Part shown: one piece after another, positions 18,727 to 29,141 of the stretch
How positions within the stretch are numbered: position 1 is the stretch's first letter
Layout of the letters: each line of letters opens with the position of its first letter
From: Streptomonospora nanhaiensis
GTDB taxonomy: Bacteria; Actinomycetota; Actinomycetes; Streptosporangiales; Streptosporangiaceae
Reading direction: 5' to 3'
Assembly: GCF_013410565.1 (NCBI RefSeq)
Contig: NZ_JACCFO010000001.1
Coordinates: 4,898,001-4,962,000 of the forward strand
Length of the DNA: 64,000 bases
The notes under the pieces: model-generated
The model's input: the letters and a program-made list of their open reading frames with translations, nothing else
Database searches by the model: none
Told to the model about the DNA's origin: nothing
Program-made: the position numbers and the translations under genes

Positions 18727-20337
18727 ATGGAGCACACCGACGTCGCCGCGCCCGCCGCGGCACCCTCTTCGCCCCCACCGCCCCGGCGCCCCCGGGCGCC
18801 CCGCCCCGAGCGCGCGCCGCTGCGCGTCTGGGCGGCCGCCCTGGCCGTCGGCGCGGTCGCGGCGGTCGCCGCCCACCTGGTGATGCCCGGCAAGCCCCCC
18901 GCCGAGCCGGCCTCCTACGAGGGCGACCCCCGCCTCGCCGAGTCGGTGGCCGGCACCGTCGCGGGCGTGGAGGGGCAGGTGCAGGGCCTGGCGGTGCTGC
19001 GGATCGACGGCGGGGAGACCGCCGCCCTGGTCGGCGGCACCCGCGACGGCGAGGCCGCCGTCAGGGCCGACACCCCCTTCGAGACCGGCTCGGTGTTCAA
19101 GGTGTTCACCGCCATGACCCTGGCCGACCTCGTCGCCGACGGCGAGACCTCCCTGGACCGCACGCTCGGCGAGATCTACCCCGACGTGGACTTCGCCTCG
19201 CCCGAGGCCGCCGACATCACCCTGGAGGAGTTGGCCACCCACCGCTCCGGCCTGCCCCGCATGCCCGTGGAGGCCATGGCGGCCGGCACCACCAGCCTGT
19301 TCCTGGGCACCGACCCCTACGCGGACCTGCCGCCCGTGGAGCGGTCCCTGGAGACCACACCGCTCGCCGAGGGGCAGCCCGAGTGGGCCTACTCCAACTT
19401 CGGGTTCGCCGTGCTGGGCGACGCGCTGGAGGAGGAGACCGGCACCCCCTACCCCCGGCTGGTGCGCGAGCGCGTGCTGGACCCGCTGGGCATGGACGAC
19501 ACCGTCATGCGCGGCGCCGACCTGGAGGGGCTGCCCGAGGGCGCCGCCGTGCCGCACATCGCCCCCGGCAAGCGCAGCGAGCCGTGGCGCAACACCGAGT
19601 ACCTGCCGGTGGGGATCGGCACCTGGACCACCGCCGCCGACCTGGAGCTCCTGCTGCGCGCCCTGATGGACGGCACGGCGCCCGGGATGTCCGCCGTCGA
19701 GCCGGCGCACGAGGGCCCCAACGGCGAGACCCGCATCGGGCTGGGCTGGCTCACCACCGACTTCGGCGACGGCGTCGAGCTGGTGCAGCACAGCGGGGGC
19801 ACCTACGGCTCCACCGCCTTCGTGGGCTACCAGGGCGACCGCGGCGTGGTCGTGCTGTCCAACAGCTTCACCGCCGACGCCGCCTTCATCGGCCCGCGGC
19901 TGATGGGCGCCCCCGAGGTCCCGCCGCTGGCGGAGTCGCCGATGGTGCCCAGCGTGGCCTACAGCCTCGGGTGCACCCTGCCACTGCTGCTGCTCCCGCC
20001 GCTGCTGGCGCTGTCGCTGATGGTCCGGCGCCGCACCCTGGTGGGCCAGCGGCCGCTGGACCGGCTGCGGATCGTGTCGATGCCGCTGGGCGCCTTCGCG
20101 GTGCTGCTCGCGGCGCTGCCGCTGGGGGAGTGGGTCAACACCCCGCCGGTGCTGTGGTCGGCGGCCGTCGGCGCGGTCGTCGCGGCGGCGGTGGCCGGCG
20201 GGTGGTACTGGCCCCGGGTGCCCGTGGAGAACGGCCGTTGGCGCGGGTTGCACATTGCGTTCTTCGCGGTGTCGGTGGCGGTCTCCGGCGCCGTGGCGCT
20301 GACCGTGGCCGGCGCGCTGGCCGCCGTGTACGCCTGA
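18727..20337 (+). CDS. Class C beta-lactamase/penicillin-binding-protein-fold serine hydrolase with C-terminal membrane helices
   Basis: 536 residues. After a Pro-rich cytoplasmic start and one membrane helix (~34-54) comes an extracellular serine hydrolase domain: SxxK motif SVFK near residues 122-125, YxN motif YSN near 222, and HSGGTYG near 358 in place of KTG. The last ~150 residues hold about four hydrophobic helices. This architecture is seen in esterase/D-aminopeptidase-like members of PF00144 rather than true AmpC beta-lactamases. The physiological substrate (a cell-wall peptide, ester or lactone) is unknown. ATG 18727 is the only good start. Confidence 0.85.
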   Translation: MEHTDVAAPAAAPSSPPPPRRPRAPRPERAPLRVWAAALAVGAVAAVAAHLVMPGKPPAEPASYEGDPRLAESVAGTVAGVEGQVQGLAVLRIDGGETAALVGGTRDGEAAVRADTPFETGSVFKVFTAMTLADLVADGETSLDRTLGEIYPDVDFASPEAADITLEELATHRSGLPRMPVEAMAAGTTSLFLGTDPYADLPPVERSLETTPLAEGQPEWAYSNFGFAVLGDALEEETGTPYPRLVRERVLDPLGMDDTVMRGADLEGLPEGAAVPHIAPGKRSEPWRNTEYLPVGIGTWTTAADLELLLRALMDGTAPGMSAVEPAHEGPNGETRIGLGWLTTDFGDGVELVQHSGGTYGSTAFVGYQGDRGVVVLSNSFTADAAFIGPRLMGAPEVPPLAESPMVPSVAYSLGCTLPLLLLPPLLALSLMVRRRTLVGQRPLDRLRIVSMPLGAFAVLLAALPLGEWVNTPPVLWSAAVGAVVAAAVAGGWYWPRVPVENGRWRGLHIAFFAVSVAVSGAVALTVAGALAAVYA

Positions 20338-20355
20338 GGGCGCCGGACCACCCCG

Positions 20356-20388
20356 CCCGCCGCCCCCGCCTCCCCTGGGGGCGGCGGG
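20356..20388. terminator. Bidirectional terminator between convergent genes
   Basis: Perfect 12-bp stem, CCCGCCGCCCCC (20356-20367) with its complement (20377-20388) and a nine-base loop, in the 98-base gap between the serine hydrolase and the next minus-strand gene. Confidence 0.65.
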
Positions 20389-20435
20389 GCCGGCCCGCGC
20401 GGGGCGGCACCCGCGCAGGCCGCCCCCCGGGCGCC

Positions 20436-21404
20436 TCAGCCGGCGGAGAGCCGGGCGCAGGCCGCCAGCAGCCGGTCGCGCAGGACCGCCGCCCGCTCGG
20501 CGAAGGCGCGCTGGGCCGCCACGTACTCCGCCTTGCCCTCGGGCGTCTCGATCTCCACCGGGGTGTAGCCGTGGGCGCGCAGGTCGTAGGGCGAGGCGCG
20601 CATGTCCAGCACCCGGATGTCGCGGGCCAGTTCGAAGCAGTCGACGACCAGCTCCGAGGGCACGCCCGGCGACAGCTTGTAGGCCCACTTGTAGAGGTCC
20701 ATGTTGGCGTGCAGGCACCCCGGCTGGTCCAGGTCCGCCTGGTCGGCCCGGGTGGGCTGGAGCCGGTTGAGCGGGCGCGCGGCGTCGGTGAAGAACCGGA
20801 ACGCGTCAAAGTGCGAGCAGCGCACGCGGTGGGTCTCCACCACCCGGTCGGTGCCCTCGGGGCCCAGCCGCAGCGGCACCGCCGCGTGCCGGAGCCGCTC
20901 GGGCGGCAGCCGGTAGACCATGGCCCACTCGTGCAGCCCGAAGCAGCCCAGGTGGGGGGCGCGCGTGCGCACGGCGCCCAGCAGCGCCGCGACGAAGTCG
21001 AGGGTGGCGCCGCGCCGCTCGGCGAACGCGGCGGTGTCCAGGGTGCGGCCGGGCGCCGGACGGCCGTCGGGGCCGGCGGCGCGGACGGCGCGGTAGGTGT
21101 CGCCGGAGCGGTCGGCGGAGTCGTCGCCCAGTAGCACCGTGCCCGCGCCGGGGTGCCAGCGCCGCAGCTGGGCCGGGCGGTGGCTGTAGTAGGTGAAGAG
21201 GAAGTCCTCGACGGGGTGGGCGATACCGCGCCGGCGGCGGTCGAGGTGGTCGGCCAGCAGGGCGTCGACCCGCTCGTGGTGGCGCCGCTCGCGCGGGCGC
21301 CAGAGGTCGGGGGTGAGGACGGCGGTGGCCGCCGGGCCGGCGCCGGCCCGCTCGGGCGCGGCGGGCTCCGGCGCGGGGTCGCGGGTGGGCGTGCTGGGGT
21401 CCAT
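20436..21404 (-). CDS. Conserved actinobacterial protein (often labelled 3-methyladenine DNA glycosylase)
   Basis: 322 residues, soluble. I recognise this family from actinomycete genomes, where it carries the name 3-methyladenine DNA glycosylase, but no helix-hairpin-helix, AAG or AlkA motif is visible, so that label is not supported by the sequence. Conserved-looking blocks are RRHHERVDALLADHL (~45-59), FLFTYYSHRPAQLRRWHPG (~70-88), GCFGLHEWAMVY (~155-166) and CLHANMDLYKWAYKL (~235-249), rich in His, Trp and Tyr and suggestive of an enzyme. ATG 21404 has GGAGGG upstream. It lies after dacB on the same strand but behind a strong hairpin. Confidence 0.75.
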   Translation of the reverse strand: MDPSTPTRDPAPEPAAPERAGAGPAATAVLTPDLWRPRERRHHERVDALLADHLDRRRRGIAHPVEDFLFTYYSHRPAQLRRWHPGAGTVLLGDDSADRSGDTYRAVRAAGPDGRPAPGRTLDTAAFAERRGATLDFVAALLGAVRTRAPHLGCFGLHEWAMVYRLPPERLRHAAVPLRLGPEGTDRVVETHRVRCSHFDAFRFFTDAARPLNRLQPTRADQADLDQPGCLHANMDLYKWAYKLSPGVPSELVVDCFELARDIRVLDMRASPYDLRAHGYTPVEIETPEGKAEYVAAQRAFAERAAVLRDRLLAACARLSAG

Positions 21405-21444
21405 CGCCCTCCAGGGTAGGCGGGCGCGCGGTGTGCGGTGCCCC

Positions 21445-21501
21445 GGACGGCCTCGGCCGCATCCGCGCCGCAGGGCGGGGCGGATGCGGCCGAGGCCGTC
21501 C
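21445..21501 (-). terminator. Very stable hairpin after dacB
   Basis: Perfect 22-bp stem (21445-21466 with 21480-21501), 13-base loop, between the dacB stop and the next minus-strand gene. It should end the dacB transcript; there is no T-run. Confidence 0.75.
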
Positions 21502-21591
21502 GCGCGGGCGGGCTCCGGTCGCAGCGGACCGGCGGGGTCGGGCGGCCGGCCGCCCACCCGGGGGCGACGGCCGGGCCGCGGTCCTACGGGA

Positions 21592-23214
21592 TCAGCAGGT
21601 GCCGGCCCAGGTGCACTCCAGATCGGCGTCGGGGGCGCTGGGCGAGGTGCGCTCGGCCGCCAGCGGCCGCACGACGTCGGCGGTCCGGTCGCGGGTGAAC
21701 TCGGCCAGGCGCACCGCGATGGCGTCCTGGACACCGCGCGGGGCGGCGCCCGCGTACCCGTTGTTGATGACCGTGAACGCCAGCTCCTCACCGCCGGCGG
21801 CCGTGACGTAGCCCGACAGCGCGCTGGCGCCGGTGAGCGAGCCCGTCTTGGCCTGGACGTTGCCCTCGGCGGGGGTGTCGCGCATGCGGCTGGTCAGGGT
21901 GCCGCCGACCAGGCGGTCGGGGTGGCCGGCCAGCGGCAGGGAGTCCCGCCACACGCCGAACCAGGGCTCGGCGCGGGCCTCCTCCAGCACGTCCATGACC
22001 GCCTGAGCGGTCACCCGGTCGGAGTGGGAGAGCCCGGAGCCGTCGACCAGCTCCACCTTGCGGGTGTTGACGCCCATGTCCTCCAGGGCCTCGGTCGCCG
22101 CGTCGATGCCGGCGGCCCAGGTGCCCTCGCCCGACTCCTCCCGCCCCATGGCCTTCATGAGGATCTCGGCGTGCGGGTTGTTGGACAGCTTCATGAACGG
22201 GGTCAGCAGTTCGCTCAGCGGCATGGACGAGCGCTCGGCGACCGGGTCGGCCGACTCCGGCGCGGCGCCCCGGCCGACCTCGCCCGACACCTTGACGCCG
22301 TGCTCGGCGAGCGCGGCGGCGAACAGGTGGGCGGCGTGGTCGGTGGGTTCGTGCACGGTGCGCAGCGTGGAGTAGGTCTGCTCGACGGGCAGGGCGCCGT
22401 CGGCGGTGAACGCGTTGGTGCCGTCGGCCCGGCTGACCCCGAACGTGGAGGTGCTGCCGGAGGCGCCGGTCTCGGCCCGGTTGTCCAGACTGAGGTTGTC
22501 GGTCATCGGCTCCAGGGCGACGTCCACGGGGTCGCCCGCGGCACCGCCCGCCTGGGCGTCGACGTTCACCACACCGGTGTCGTAGTCGGTGTTGGCGGCG
22601 ACCGTCAGCGCCGAGATCTGCGCCGCGTAGTAGTACGGCGCGTCGGTGGGGTCCCACTCGGGCAGGTAGCGCTCGGAGTCGAACCAGGTGTCGTCGGCCA
22701 GCAGGTCGCCGGTGACCTCGGTGACACCGGACGCGGCGACCTCGGCCGCCAGTTGGTCGACCGCCTCGGGGGTGAGCGTGGGGTCGCCGGTGCCCACGAG
22801 GTAGAGGTCGCCGTCGACGACGCCGTCGCCGGGGTCCTCGCCCGCGGCCACCGAGGTGGTGAACCGGTAGTCGGCGCCCAGGACCTCCAGCGCGGCCGCC
22901 GAGGTCAGCAGCTTGGCGTTGGAGGCGGGCACCACCTGGGTCCGGGGCTCGCTGCGGTAGAGCACGTCGCCCCGGGTGAGGCTGGTGACGATGACGCCGG
23001 ACGTGGCGCCCTCCAGCGCGGGGTCGGCGAGCAGCGCCGCGAGGTCGGCTCGCAGGTCGGCGACACCGGTCGCGGTGTCGGCGGCGGCGGGGGCCGCCCC
23101 GGCGGCGGCGATCGCCGCGGCGGCGGTCACCGCGACCGAGCCCAGGCGCGCGGCGCCGCGCGCTCGGCGCGGCGCGGCGGCCCGAACGGGGTAAGGGGGG
23201 TTGCGGATGGACAT
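21592..23214 (-). CDS. dacB: D-alanyl-D-alanine carboxypeptidase/endopeptidase (PBP4/DacB, peptidase S13)
   Basis: 540-residue exported class C low-molecular-mass penicillin-binding protein. A signal peptide spans ~1-45 (AAPAAA-D). Active-site motifs in order: SxxK Ser98-Asn-Ala-Lys101, SxN in KLSNNPHAE, and KTG in VQAKTGSLTG. The large insert between the first two motifs, typical of S13 enzymes, is present. It trims the D-Ala-D-Ala end or cross-links of peptidoglycan. ATG 23214 gives a proper signal peptide. It lies downstream of a secreted protease gene on the same strand, separated by a hairpin. Confidence 0.93.
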   Translation of the reverse strand: MSIRNPPYPVRAAAPRRARGAARLGSVAVTAAAAIAAAGAAPAAADTATGVADLRADLAALLADPALEGATSGVIVTSLTRGDVLYRSEPRTQVVPASNAKLLTSAAALEVLGADYRFTTSVAAGEDPGDGVVDGDLYLVGTGDPTLTPEAVDQLAAEVAASGVTEVTGDLLADDTWFDSERYLPEWDPTDAPYYYAAQISALTVAANTDYDTGVVNVDAQAGGAAGDPVDVALEPMTDNLSLDNRAETGASGSTSTFGVSRADGTNAFTADGALPVEQTYSTLRTVHEPTDHAAHLFAAALAEHGVKVSGEVGRGAAPESADPVAERSSMPLSELLTPFMKLSNNPHAEILMKAMGREESGEGTWAAGIDAATEALEDMGVNTRKVELVDGSGLSHSDRVTAQAVMDVLEEARAEPWFGVWRDSLPLAGHPDRLVGGTLTSRMRDTPAEGNVQAKTGSLTGASALSGYVTAAGGEELAFTVINNGYAGAAPRGVQDAIAVRLAEFTRDRTADVVRPLAAERTSPSAPDADLECTWAGTC

Positions 23215-23338
23215 GGCGCCGTAACCTACCGGAGCCGGAACCGAAAAACAGCCCATCGCGGCCGAAGGACACGGACGCCACACGGCAGAGTCGTAGCACC
23301 GCCTCGCGGCCGGGCCCCGAAGGGGCGGGACGGGGGCG

Positions 23339-23386
23339 CCGGCCCGCGGCCCGCACCCCTGCCGCGGGGCGCGGGCCGCGGGCCGG
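23339..23386 (-). terminator. Hairpin directly after the serine protease gene
   Basis: Perfect 16-bp stem (23339-23354 with 23371-23386) and 16-base loop, starting one base after the protease stop on the minus strand. Confidence 0.7.
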
Positions 23387-23387
23387 C

Positions 23388-24416
23388 TCAGAAGGACGCG
23401 GCGCGGTCGAAGACCCGCCGGGCGGCGTCGCCCAGGAACGGGCCGTACTGGGTGCGGGTGTCGTCGGCGTACTTGAAGCTGATCACCGAGACCACCGTGC
23501 CCTTGCCCGAGGCGGGGTCGAAGTCGGCCAGCCAGGGGCCGCCGCTGGAGCCCTCGGTCATGGTGCAGGCCATGCCGCTGGCGGTGGTGCCGCCGTCGTC
23601 GGGGGTGGTGGCGCCCGCGCAGTAGTGCAGGCGGCTGCCGTCGAAGCGCCCGGTGGCGGGGTAGCCGAACGCGTAGGTGGGGTCGCCCGGCGCGGTGCCG
23701 AAGGAGACGGGGTGGGCCCCGGTGCGGTCCTGCACGTGGTGGTCGCCGGAGCGGTTGAGCACGGCCATGCCGAAGTCGTAGCTGTCGTCGGCCTTGTCGG
23801 CCCACTGCGGCGCCACGAACATCTGCCGCGCGGTGTAGCGGCCGTAGGGGCTCTCGCCGTCGGCGTAGCCCGGCACGAAGGTCCAGTTGTCGGCCCAGCC
23901 GCCGGTGCCGTCCTTGAGGCAGTGGCCGGCCGTGATGACGGTGTCGCGGTTCTGGGCCGAGACGACGGCCGCCGAACAGGTGAAGTCGCGGCCGTCGAGG
24001 GTGAGGAAGACCCTTCCGGTCGTCTTGGCCACCCGGCCGCCGCCGCTCCACCGCTCGCCGGTGCTGGAGGCCGCGGCGGCCTGCGGCACCGCGACCTGGC
24101 CACCGGGTCGGGTGTCGGCGGCGGCCTGGCCACCCGGTCGGGCGGTGCCGAGCAGGCCGCCCGCGACGCCGTCGAGCGCCCGCACGAGCGGGACGGCGGC
24201 GGCCATGCGCTCCCGGGTCCAGTAGTCGAGGACGCGGCGGTGGTCGTCGGCGTCGACGGCCGCGGCCTGGCGCACGACGCCGCTCTCCCGAGCGGCCGCC
24301 GCGGCACCGGCGGAAGGGGTGTCGGCCGCGGCCGCGGGGACCGCGACCACCCCGGCCACCGCGAGGGCGGCGCCGGCCAGCGCGCCGACCAGCCTGAAGA
24401 CGACGGATGAAGTCAT
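23388..24416 (-). CDS. Secreted trypsin-like serine protease
   Basis: 342-residue exported peptidase of clan PA. Signal peptide ~1-30, a helical pro-region to about residue 130, then the chymotrypsin fold: His in TAGHC (~residue 170), Asp in SYDFGMAVL (~214) and Ser in GSSGGPW (~292). Cys pairs CSAAVV/HC and C...C near the active site fit disulphides of the extracellular form. Similar proteins in Streptomyces and Nocardiopsis are glutamyl-endopeptidase-like. A CATGAT -10 hexamer (24430-24425) ends eight bases before the ATG, so the mRNA is probably leaderless; a palindrome covers the -35 zone. Confidence 0.87.
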   Translation of the reverse strand: MTSSVVFRLVGALAGAALAVAGVVAVPAAAADTPSAGAAAAARESGVVRQAAAVDADDHRRVLDYWTRERMAAAVPLVRALDGVAGGLLGTARPGGQAAADTRPGGQVAVPQAAAASSTGERWSGGGRVAKTTGRVFLTLDGRDFTCSAAVVSAQNRDTVITAGHCLKDGTGGWADNWTFVPGYADGESPYGRYTARQMFVAPQWADKADDSYDFGMAVLNRSGDHHVQDRTGAHPVSFGTAPGDPTYAFGYPATGRFDGSRLHYCAGATTPDDGGTTASGMACTMTEGSSGGPWLADFDPASGKGTVVSVISFKYADDTRTQYGPFLGDAARRVFDRAASF

Positions 24417-24441
24417 GGCAAAGGATCATGCCACACTTTGC

Positions 24442-24457
24442 GTAGCCATTCGGCTAC
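24442..24457. promoter_or_regulatory. Palindrome GTAGCCATTCGGCTAC over the protease -35 zone
   Basis: Perfect 6-4-6 dyad 26 bases upstream of the protease ATG, just behind its -10 element. Position fits a repressor or activator site for the secreted protease; regulator unknown. Confidence 0.4.
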
Positions 24458-24618
24458 TTTGGGCTTAGGGCGGGTCGCCGTTCCCCGTGCCCGCGGGCCC
24501 CCGCGCGCGGGGCCTCCGTTCGGCCGCCTCCGGCCGCCCGGCGCGCCCGCCCCGTGCGGGCCCGGCGCCGCCCCGCCGCCCGCCCGGCGCACCTGCCGCG
24601 ATGCGCGACAATGGGCGC

Positions 24619-25878
24619 GTGCGAATCGCCCAGCAGCTTCTTGAGGCACCCTCCGCCGACCGCCCGCGCGAGCTCGTGCTCCTCGGCTCCACCGGCTCCA
24701 TCGGCACGCAGGCCGTCGAGGTCGTCACCGCCAACCCCGGCCGCTTCCGCGTGGTCGGCCTGGCCGCGGGCGGCGGCCGGCTCGACCTCCTCGTCGACCA
24801 GGCGTGCGCGCTGGGCGCCGAGGCCGTGGCCGTGGCCGACCCCGGCGCGGCGGCCGACCTGGCCGCGCGGCTGCGCGAACGCGGCAGCGGCGCCAAGGTG
24901 CTCGCCGGCGCCGAGGGCGTGGCCGAACTCGCCGCGTGGCCGTGCGACGTCGTGCTCAACGGGATCACCGGCGCGCTCGGCCTGGAGTCCACGCTGGCCG
25001 CGCTGCGCGCCGGCCGGCTGCTCGCCCTGGCCAACAAGGAGTCGCTGATCATCGGCGGCCCGCTGGTGCGCGCCGCCGCCCAGCCCGGCCAGGTGGTGCC
25101 GGTCGACTCCGAGCACTTCGCGCTGGCCCAGTGCTTCCCGCGGGTGCCGCCCGCCGAGCTGACCAGTCTGGCCCAGGGCCAGGTGGCCGCGCGGCTGGGC
25201 GAGGTCCGCCGCCTCGTGATCACCGCCAGCGGCGGCCCGTTCCGCGACCGCACCCGCGACCAGCTCGCCGACGTCACCCCCGCCGAGGCGCTGAACCACC
25301 CCACCTGGGCCATGGGCCCGGTCATCACCGTGAACTCCGCGACCCTGGTCAACAAGGGCCTGGAGGTCATCGAGGCGCACCTGCTGTTCGACATCCCCTT
25401 CGACCGCATCGAGGTCGTGGTGCACCCGCAGTCGGTGGTCCACTCCATGGTGGAGTTCGTCGACGGCTCCACCCTGGCCCAGGCCAGCCCGCCCAGCATG
25501 CGCATCCCGATCGCCTACGGGATCGGCTGGCCGGATCGGGTCAGCGGCGCGGCGCCGGCCGTCGACTGGACCCGGGCCCACACCTGGACCTTCGCCCCGC
25601 TGGACCACGAGGCGTTCCCCGCGGTCGCCCTGGCCTGCGAGGTCGGCGCGGCGGGCGGCACGGCCCCGGCGGTCTACAACGCCGCCAACGAGGAGGCGGT
25701 CGCCGCGTTCCTGGCGGGAGGTCTGGCATTCCCCGCGATTGTGGACACGGTCGCCCAGGTAGTCTCAGAACGTGGACCGGACACGCCGACCGCGTCCGAT
25801 CTGTCGCTGGCCGACGTCTACGCGGCCGACGAATGGGCACGCCACCGGGCACGGGAGCTGATCTCCCGGTCGCGGTGA
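24619..25878 (+). CDS. dxr: 1-deoxy-D-xylulose-5-phosphate reductoisomerase
   Basis: NADPH-dependent enzyme that makes 2-C-methyl-D-erythritol 4-phosphate, the committed step of the MEP isoprenoid pathway. NADPH motif [10 protein letters not shown] near residue 22, ANKESLI near 139, metal-binding PVDSEH near 160 and substrate-binding SGGPFRD near 204 are all present; about 419 residues, normal length. GTG 24619 is preferred because GACAAT (24607-24612) ends six bases before it, the usual actinobacterial leaderless promoter layout; ATG 24601 in the same frame is the alternative. It is followed by rip1, as in mycobacteria. Confidence 0.95.
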   Translation: MRIAQQLLEAPSADRPRELVLLGSTGSIGTQAVEVVTANPGRFRVVGLAAGGGRLDLLVDQACALGAEAVAVADPGAAADLAARLRERGSGAKVLAGAEGVAELAAWPCDVVLNGITGALGLESTLAALRAGRLLALANKESLIIGGPLVRAAAQPGQVVPVDSEHFALAQCFPRVPPAELTSLAQGQVAARLGEVRRLVITASGGPFRDRTRDQLADVTPAEALNHPTWAMGPVITVNSATLVNKGLEVIEAHLLFDIPFDRIEVVVHPQSVVHSMVEFVDGSTLAQASPPSMRIPIAYGIGWPDRVSGAAPAVDWTRAHTWTFAPLDHEAFPAVALACEVGAAGGTAPAVYNAANEEAVAAFLAGGLAFPAIVDTVAQVVSERGPDTPTASDLSLADVYAADEWARHRARELISRSR

Positions 25879-25908
25879 GCCGACCTGCGGGGAGAGGTAC
25901 AGAGTTTC

Positions 25909-27267
25909 ATGGTCGCCCTTCTGACCACGCTCGGGATCGTGCTGTTCTTCCTCGGGCTGCTGTTCTCGATCGCCTGGCACGAGCTGGGCCACTTCGCCAC
26001 GGCGCGGATGTTCGGCATCCGCTGCACGCAGTTCATGGTGGGCTTCGGCAAGACCCTGTGGTCGCGCAAGCGGGGCGAGACCGAGTTCGGCCTGAAGCTG
26101 GTCCCGCTGGGCGGCTACGTCCGGATCGTGGGCATGATCCCGCCCGCGGCCAAGCCGCGCGACACCTCCGGCAAGCCCATGTCGCGCTGGCGGGCCATGA
26201 TCGAGGACGCCCGCGAGGCCAACACCGTCGAACTGGAGCCGGGCGACGAGGACCGCCAGTTCTACCAGCGCGCCCCGTGGAAGCGGATCATCGTCATGGC
26301 CGCCGGGCCGGTCATGAACCTCATCCTCGCGGTCATCCTCTTCTCGATCATCATGATGGGGATCGGCCTGCCGCAGAGCACCACCACGGTCGACACCGTC
26401 GCCCGCTGCGTGCTGCCCGCCGACTCCACGGCCACCGAGTGCCCGGCGGCCGCCCCGCCCACCCCCGCCATGGAGGCCGGGATCCGGCCGGGCGACCGCA
26501 TCGTGGCCGTCGACGGCGAGCCCACCCCCGACTGGGAGGCCGCCAACGTCGCCATCCGGGAGTCCATGGGCCCCACCGAGATCACCTTGGAGCGCGGCGG
26601 CGACACCCGCACGGTCACCGCCGACATCATCGAGAACCAGGTGGTGGCCCGCGACGACAACGGCGACGTCCTCTACGAGACCGACGCCAACGGCGAGCCC
26701 GTCACCGACGAGGACGGCTACCGGGTGCCCCGCACCGAGCCGGCCGGGTTCCTGGGCATCACCTTCGCCCAGGAGCGCGCCCCGCTGAGCGTGGGGGAGT
26801 CCGCGGCCACCATGTGGCAGTCGGTGGTGGGCGTGGGCCAGGCGCTGATCGAGCTGCCCTCGCGGGTCGACGACGTGTTCCGCGCGGCCTTCCTCGGCGA
26901 GGAGCGCACGGTGGACTCCCCGGTGGGCATCGTGGGCGCCTCGCGCATCGGCGGCGAGGTGCTGGCCCAGCCCATCCCGGCGATCGACCGCGTGGTCTTC
27001 CTGGTGAACATGCTGGCCGGGGTCAACCTCTTCCTCTTCGCCTTCAACATGGTGCCGATCCTGCCGCTGGACGGCGGGCACATCTTCGGCGCGCTGTGGG
27101 AGTGGGTGCGCCGGGGCGTCGCGCGGCTGTTCCGCAAGCCCGACCCCGGGCCGTTCGACGTCGCCCAGCTCATGCCGTTCGCCTACATCGTGGTGGCCTG
27201 CTTCGTGGTCTTCAGCCTCATGCTGCTGGTGGCCGACGTGGTGAACCCGGTGCGGCTGACGCAGTGA
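25909..27267 (+). CDS. rip1: Site-2 membrane metalloprotease (Rip1/RseP, M50)
   Basis: 452-residue intramembrane zinc protease. Helix 1 holds the metal-binding HELGH (His24, Glu25, His28); a PDZ domain sits near residues 180-270 (MEAGIRPGDRIVAVDGEPTPDWE); the third zinc ligand lies in FNMVPILPLDGGHIFGALWE near 380; a last helix closes the protein. It cuts anti-sigma factors and other membrane-bound substrates after a first cut outside. About 80 residues longer than short forms because of an insert around the PDZ domain, usual in actinobacteria. Gene order dxr-rip1-ispG is conserved. Confidence 0.95.
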   Translation: MVALLTTLGIVLFFLGLLFSIAWHELGHFATARMFGIRCTQFMVGFGKTLWSRKRGETEFGLKLVPLGGYVRIVGMIPPAAKPRDTSGKPMSRWRAMIEDAREANTVELEPGDEDRQFYQRAPWKRIIVMAAGPVMNLILAVILFSIIMMGIGLPQSTTTVDTVARCVLPADSTATECPAAAPPTPAMEAGIRPGDRIVAVDGEPTPDWEAANVAIRESMGPTEITLERGGDTRTVTADIIENQVVARDDNGDVLYETDANGEPVTDEDGYRVPRTEPAGFLGITFAQERAPLSVGESAATMWQSVVGVGQALIELPSRVDDVFRAAFLGEERTVDSPVGIVGASRIGGEVLAQPIPAIDRVVFLVNMLAGVNLFLFAFNMVPILPLDGGHIFGALWEWVRRGVARLFRKPDPGPFDVAQLMPFAYIVVACFVVFSLMLLVADVVNPVRLTQ

Positions 27268-27312
27268 CCCGGCCGGGGCGCCGCCGCGGCGGGCCCGGCC
27301 CCCCGCCTTCCC

Positions 27313-27341
27313 GGCCCGTCCGCGCCCGGCGCGGGCGGGCC
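27313..27341 (+). terminator. Hairpin after rip1
   Basis: 13-bp stem with one G-T pair (27313-27325 with 27329-27341), 45 bases after the rip1 stop. Confidence 0.5.
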
Positions 27342-27646
27342 GCGTGCTGTCACGCCGCGTCATCGCCGCAGGTCCGGCGTTGAGCCGGGCGGCCCGCGCC
27401 GAGGGGCCCGCCGCTCGGCACGGGTGTGACGGGTGGTGCCCCTGTGACCCGGGCCGGGCCCGGGGCCGCTCCCTCCTGCGGTGATGTGTCCCTGCTTGCC
27501 CTGGTTCGCGGGGCGGCGGCGGGTCGGAGGCACCTCACAGTCATCGCCCAAGCCGGGGCAAACCCCGCAACCGACCAGGGAACGGTCACCCTCTGTTCGC
27601 TCGGCCACGGCGTAACGTCCTGCCCGATACGGGTAGCCTTGGCAGC

Positions 27647-27769
27647 GTGTCGGAGCGCTCGGACCCTCATCCGGCGCCCTTCGGCGGCGGCTCGTCGCAT
27701 GCCCGCTGCCCGTTCCTCAGCCGATTTCAAACGACGCCGCCGGCCGAGCCCCGGTGGCCGACGAGGTGA
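27647..27769 (+). CDS. Possible leaderless upstream ORF (40 aa) ending in the ispG ribosome site
   Basis: GTG 27647 follows the -10-like hexamer TAGCCT (27634-27639) by seven bases, the layout of a leaderless mRNA. The frame runs 40 codons and stops at TGA 27767-27769, which is part of the GAGGTGA ribosome site of ispG eight bases before its GTG. The peptide is Ser/Pro/Arg-rich with one Cys and three Phe and resembles nothing I know. It may couple translation to ispG or act as a leader; it may also be chance. Confidence 0.3.
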   Translation: MSERSDPHPAPFGGGSSHARCPFLSRFQTTPPAEPRWPTR

Positions 27770-27776
27770 AATACGC

Positions 27777-28934
<1,158 letters not shown>

Positions 28935-28960
28935 GTCCCGCGCCTCCGCGCCCAACCCCG

Positions 28961-28987
28961 CGCCCCGGCGGTCCGCCCGCCGGGGCG
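28961..28987 (+). terminator. Hairpin after ispG
   Basis: Perfect 11-bp stem CGCCCCGGCGG (28961-28971) with its complement (28977-28987), 27 bases after the stop. Confidence 0.6.
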
Positions 28988-29141
28988 TCCGCGTGTCCGG
29001 CCCGGCCGCGCGGCGCCCCGGTGCGCCGCCCGCGGACACGGTCCGGCCGCGACCACGCCCAAACCGCCCGTGTCGCTTCGCCGCGCCGTGTACGGTCTCG
29101 GAGAGAATGCGGCCAGTGGCGGCGAGTGAAGGGCGGCGGGA

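Larger units (their letters stand above)
27268..27776. other. 509-base gap between rip1 and ispG
   Basis: Contains the rip1 terminator near its start and, near its end, a -10 element and a short open frame that leads into the ispG ribosome site (both listed). The 300 bases between are GC-rich with no feature I can support. Confidence 0.6.
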
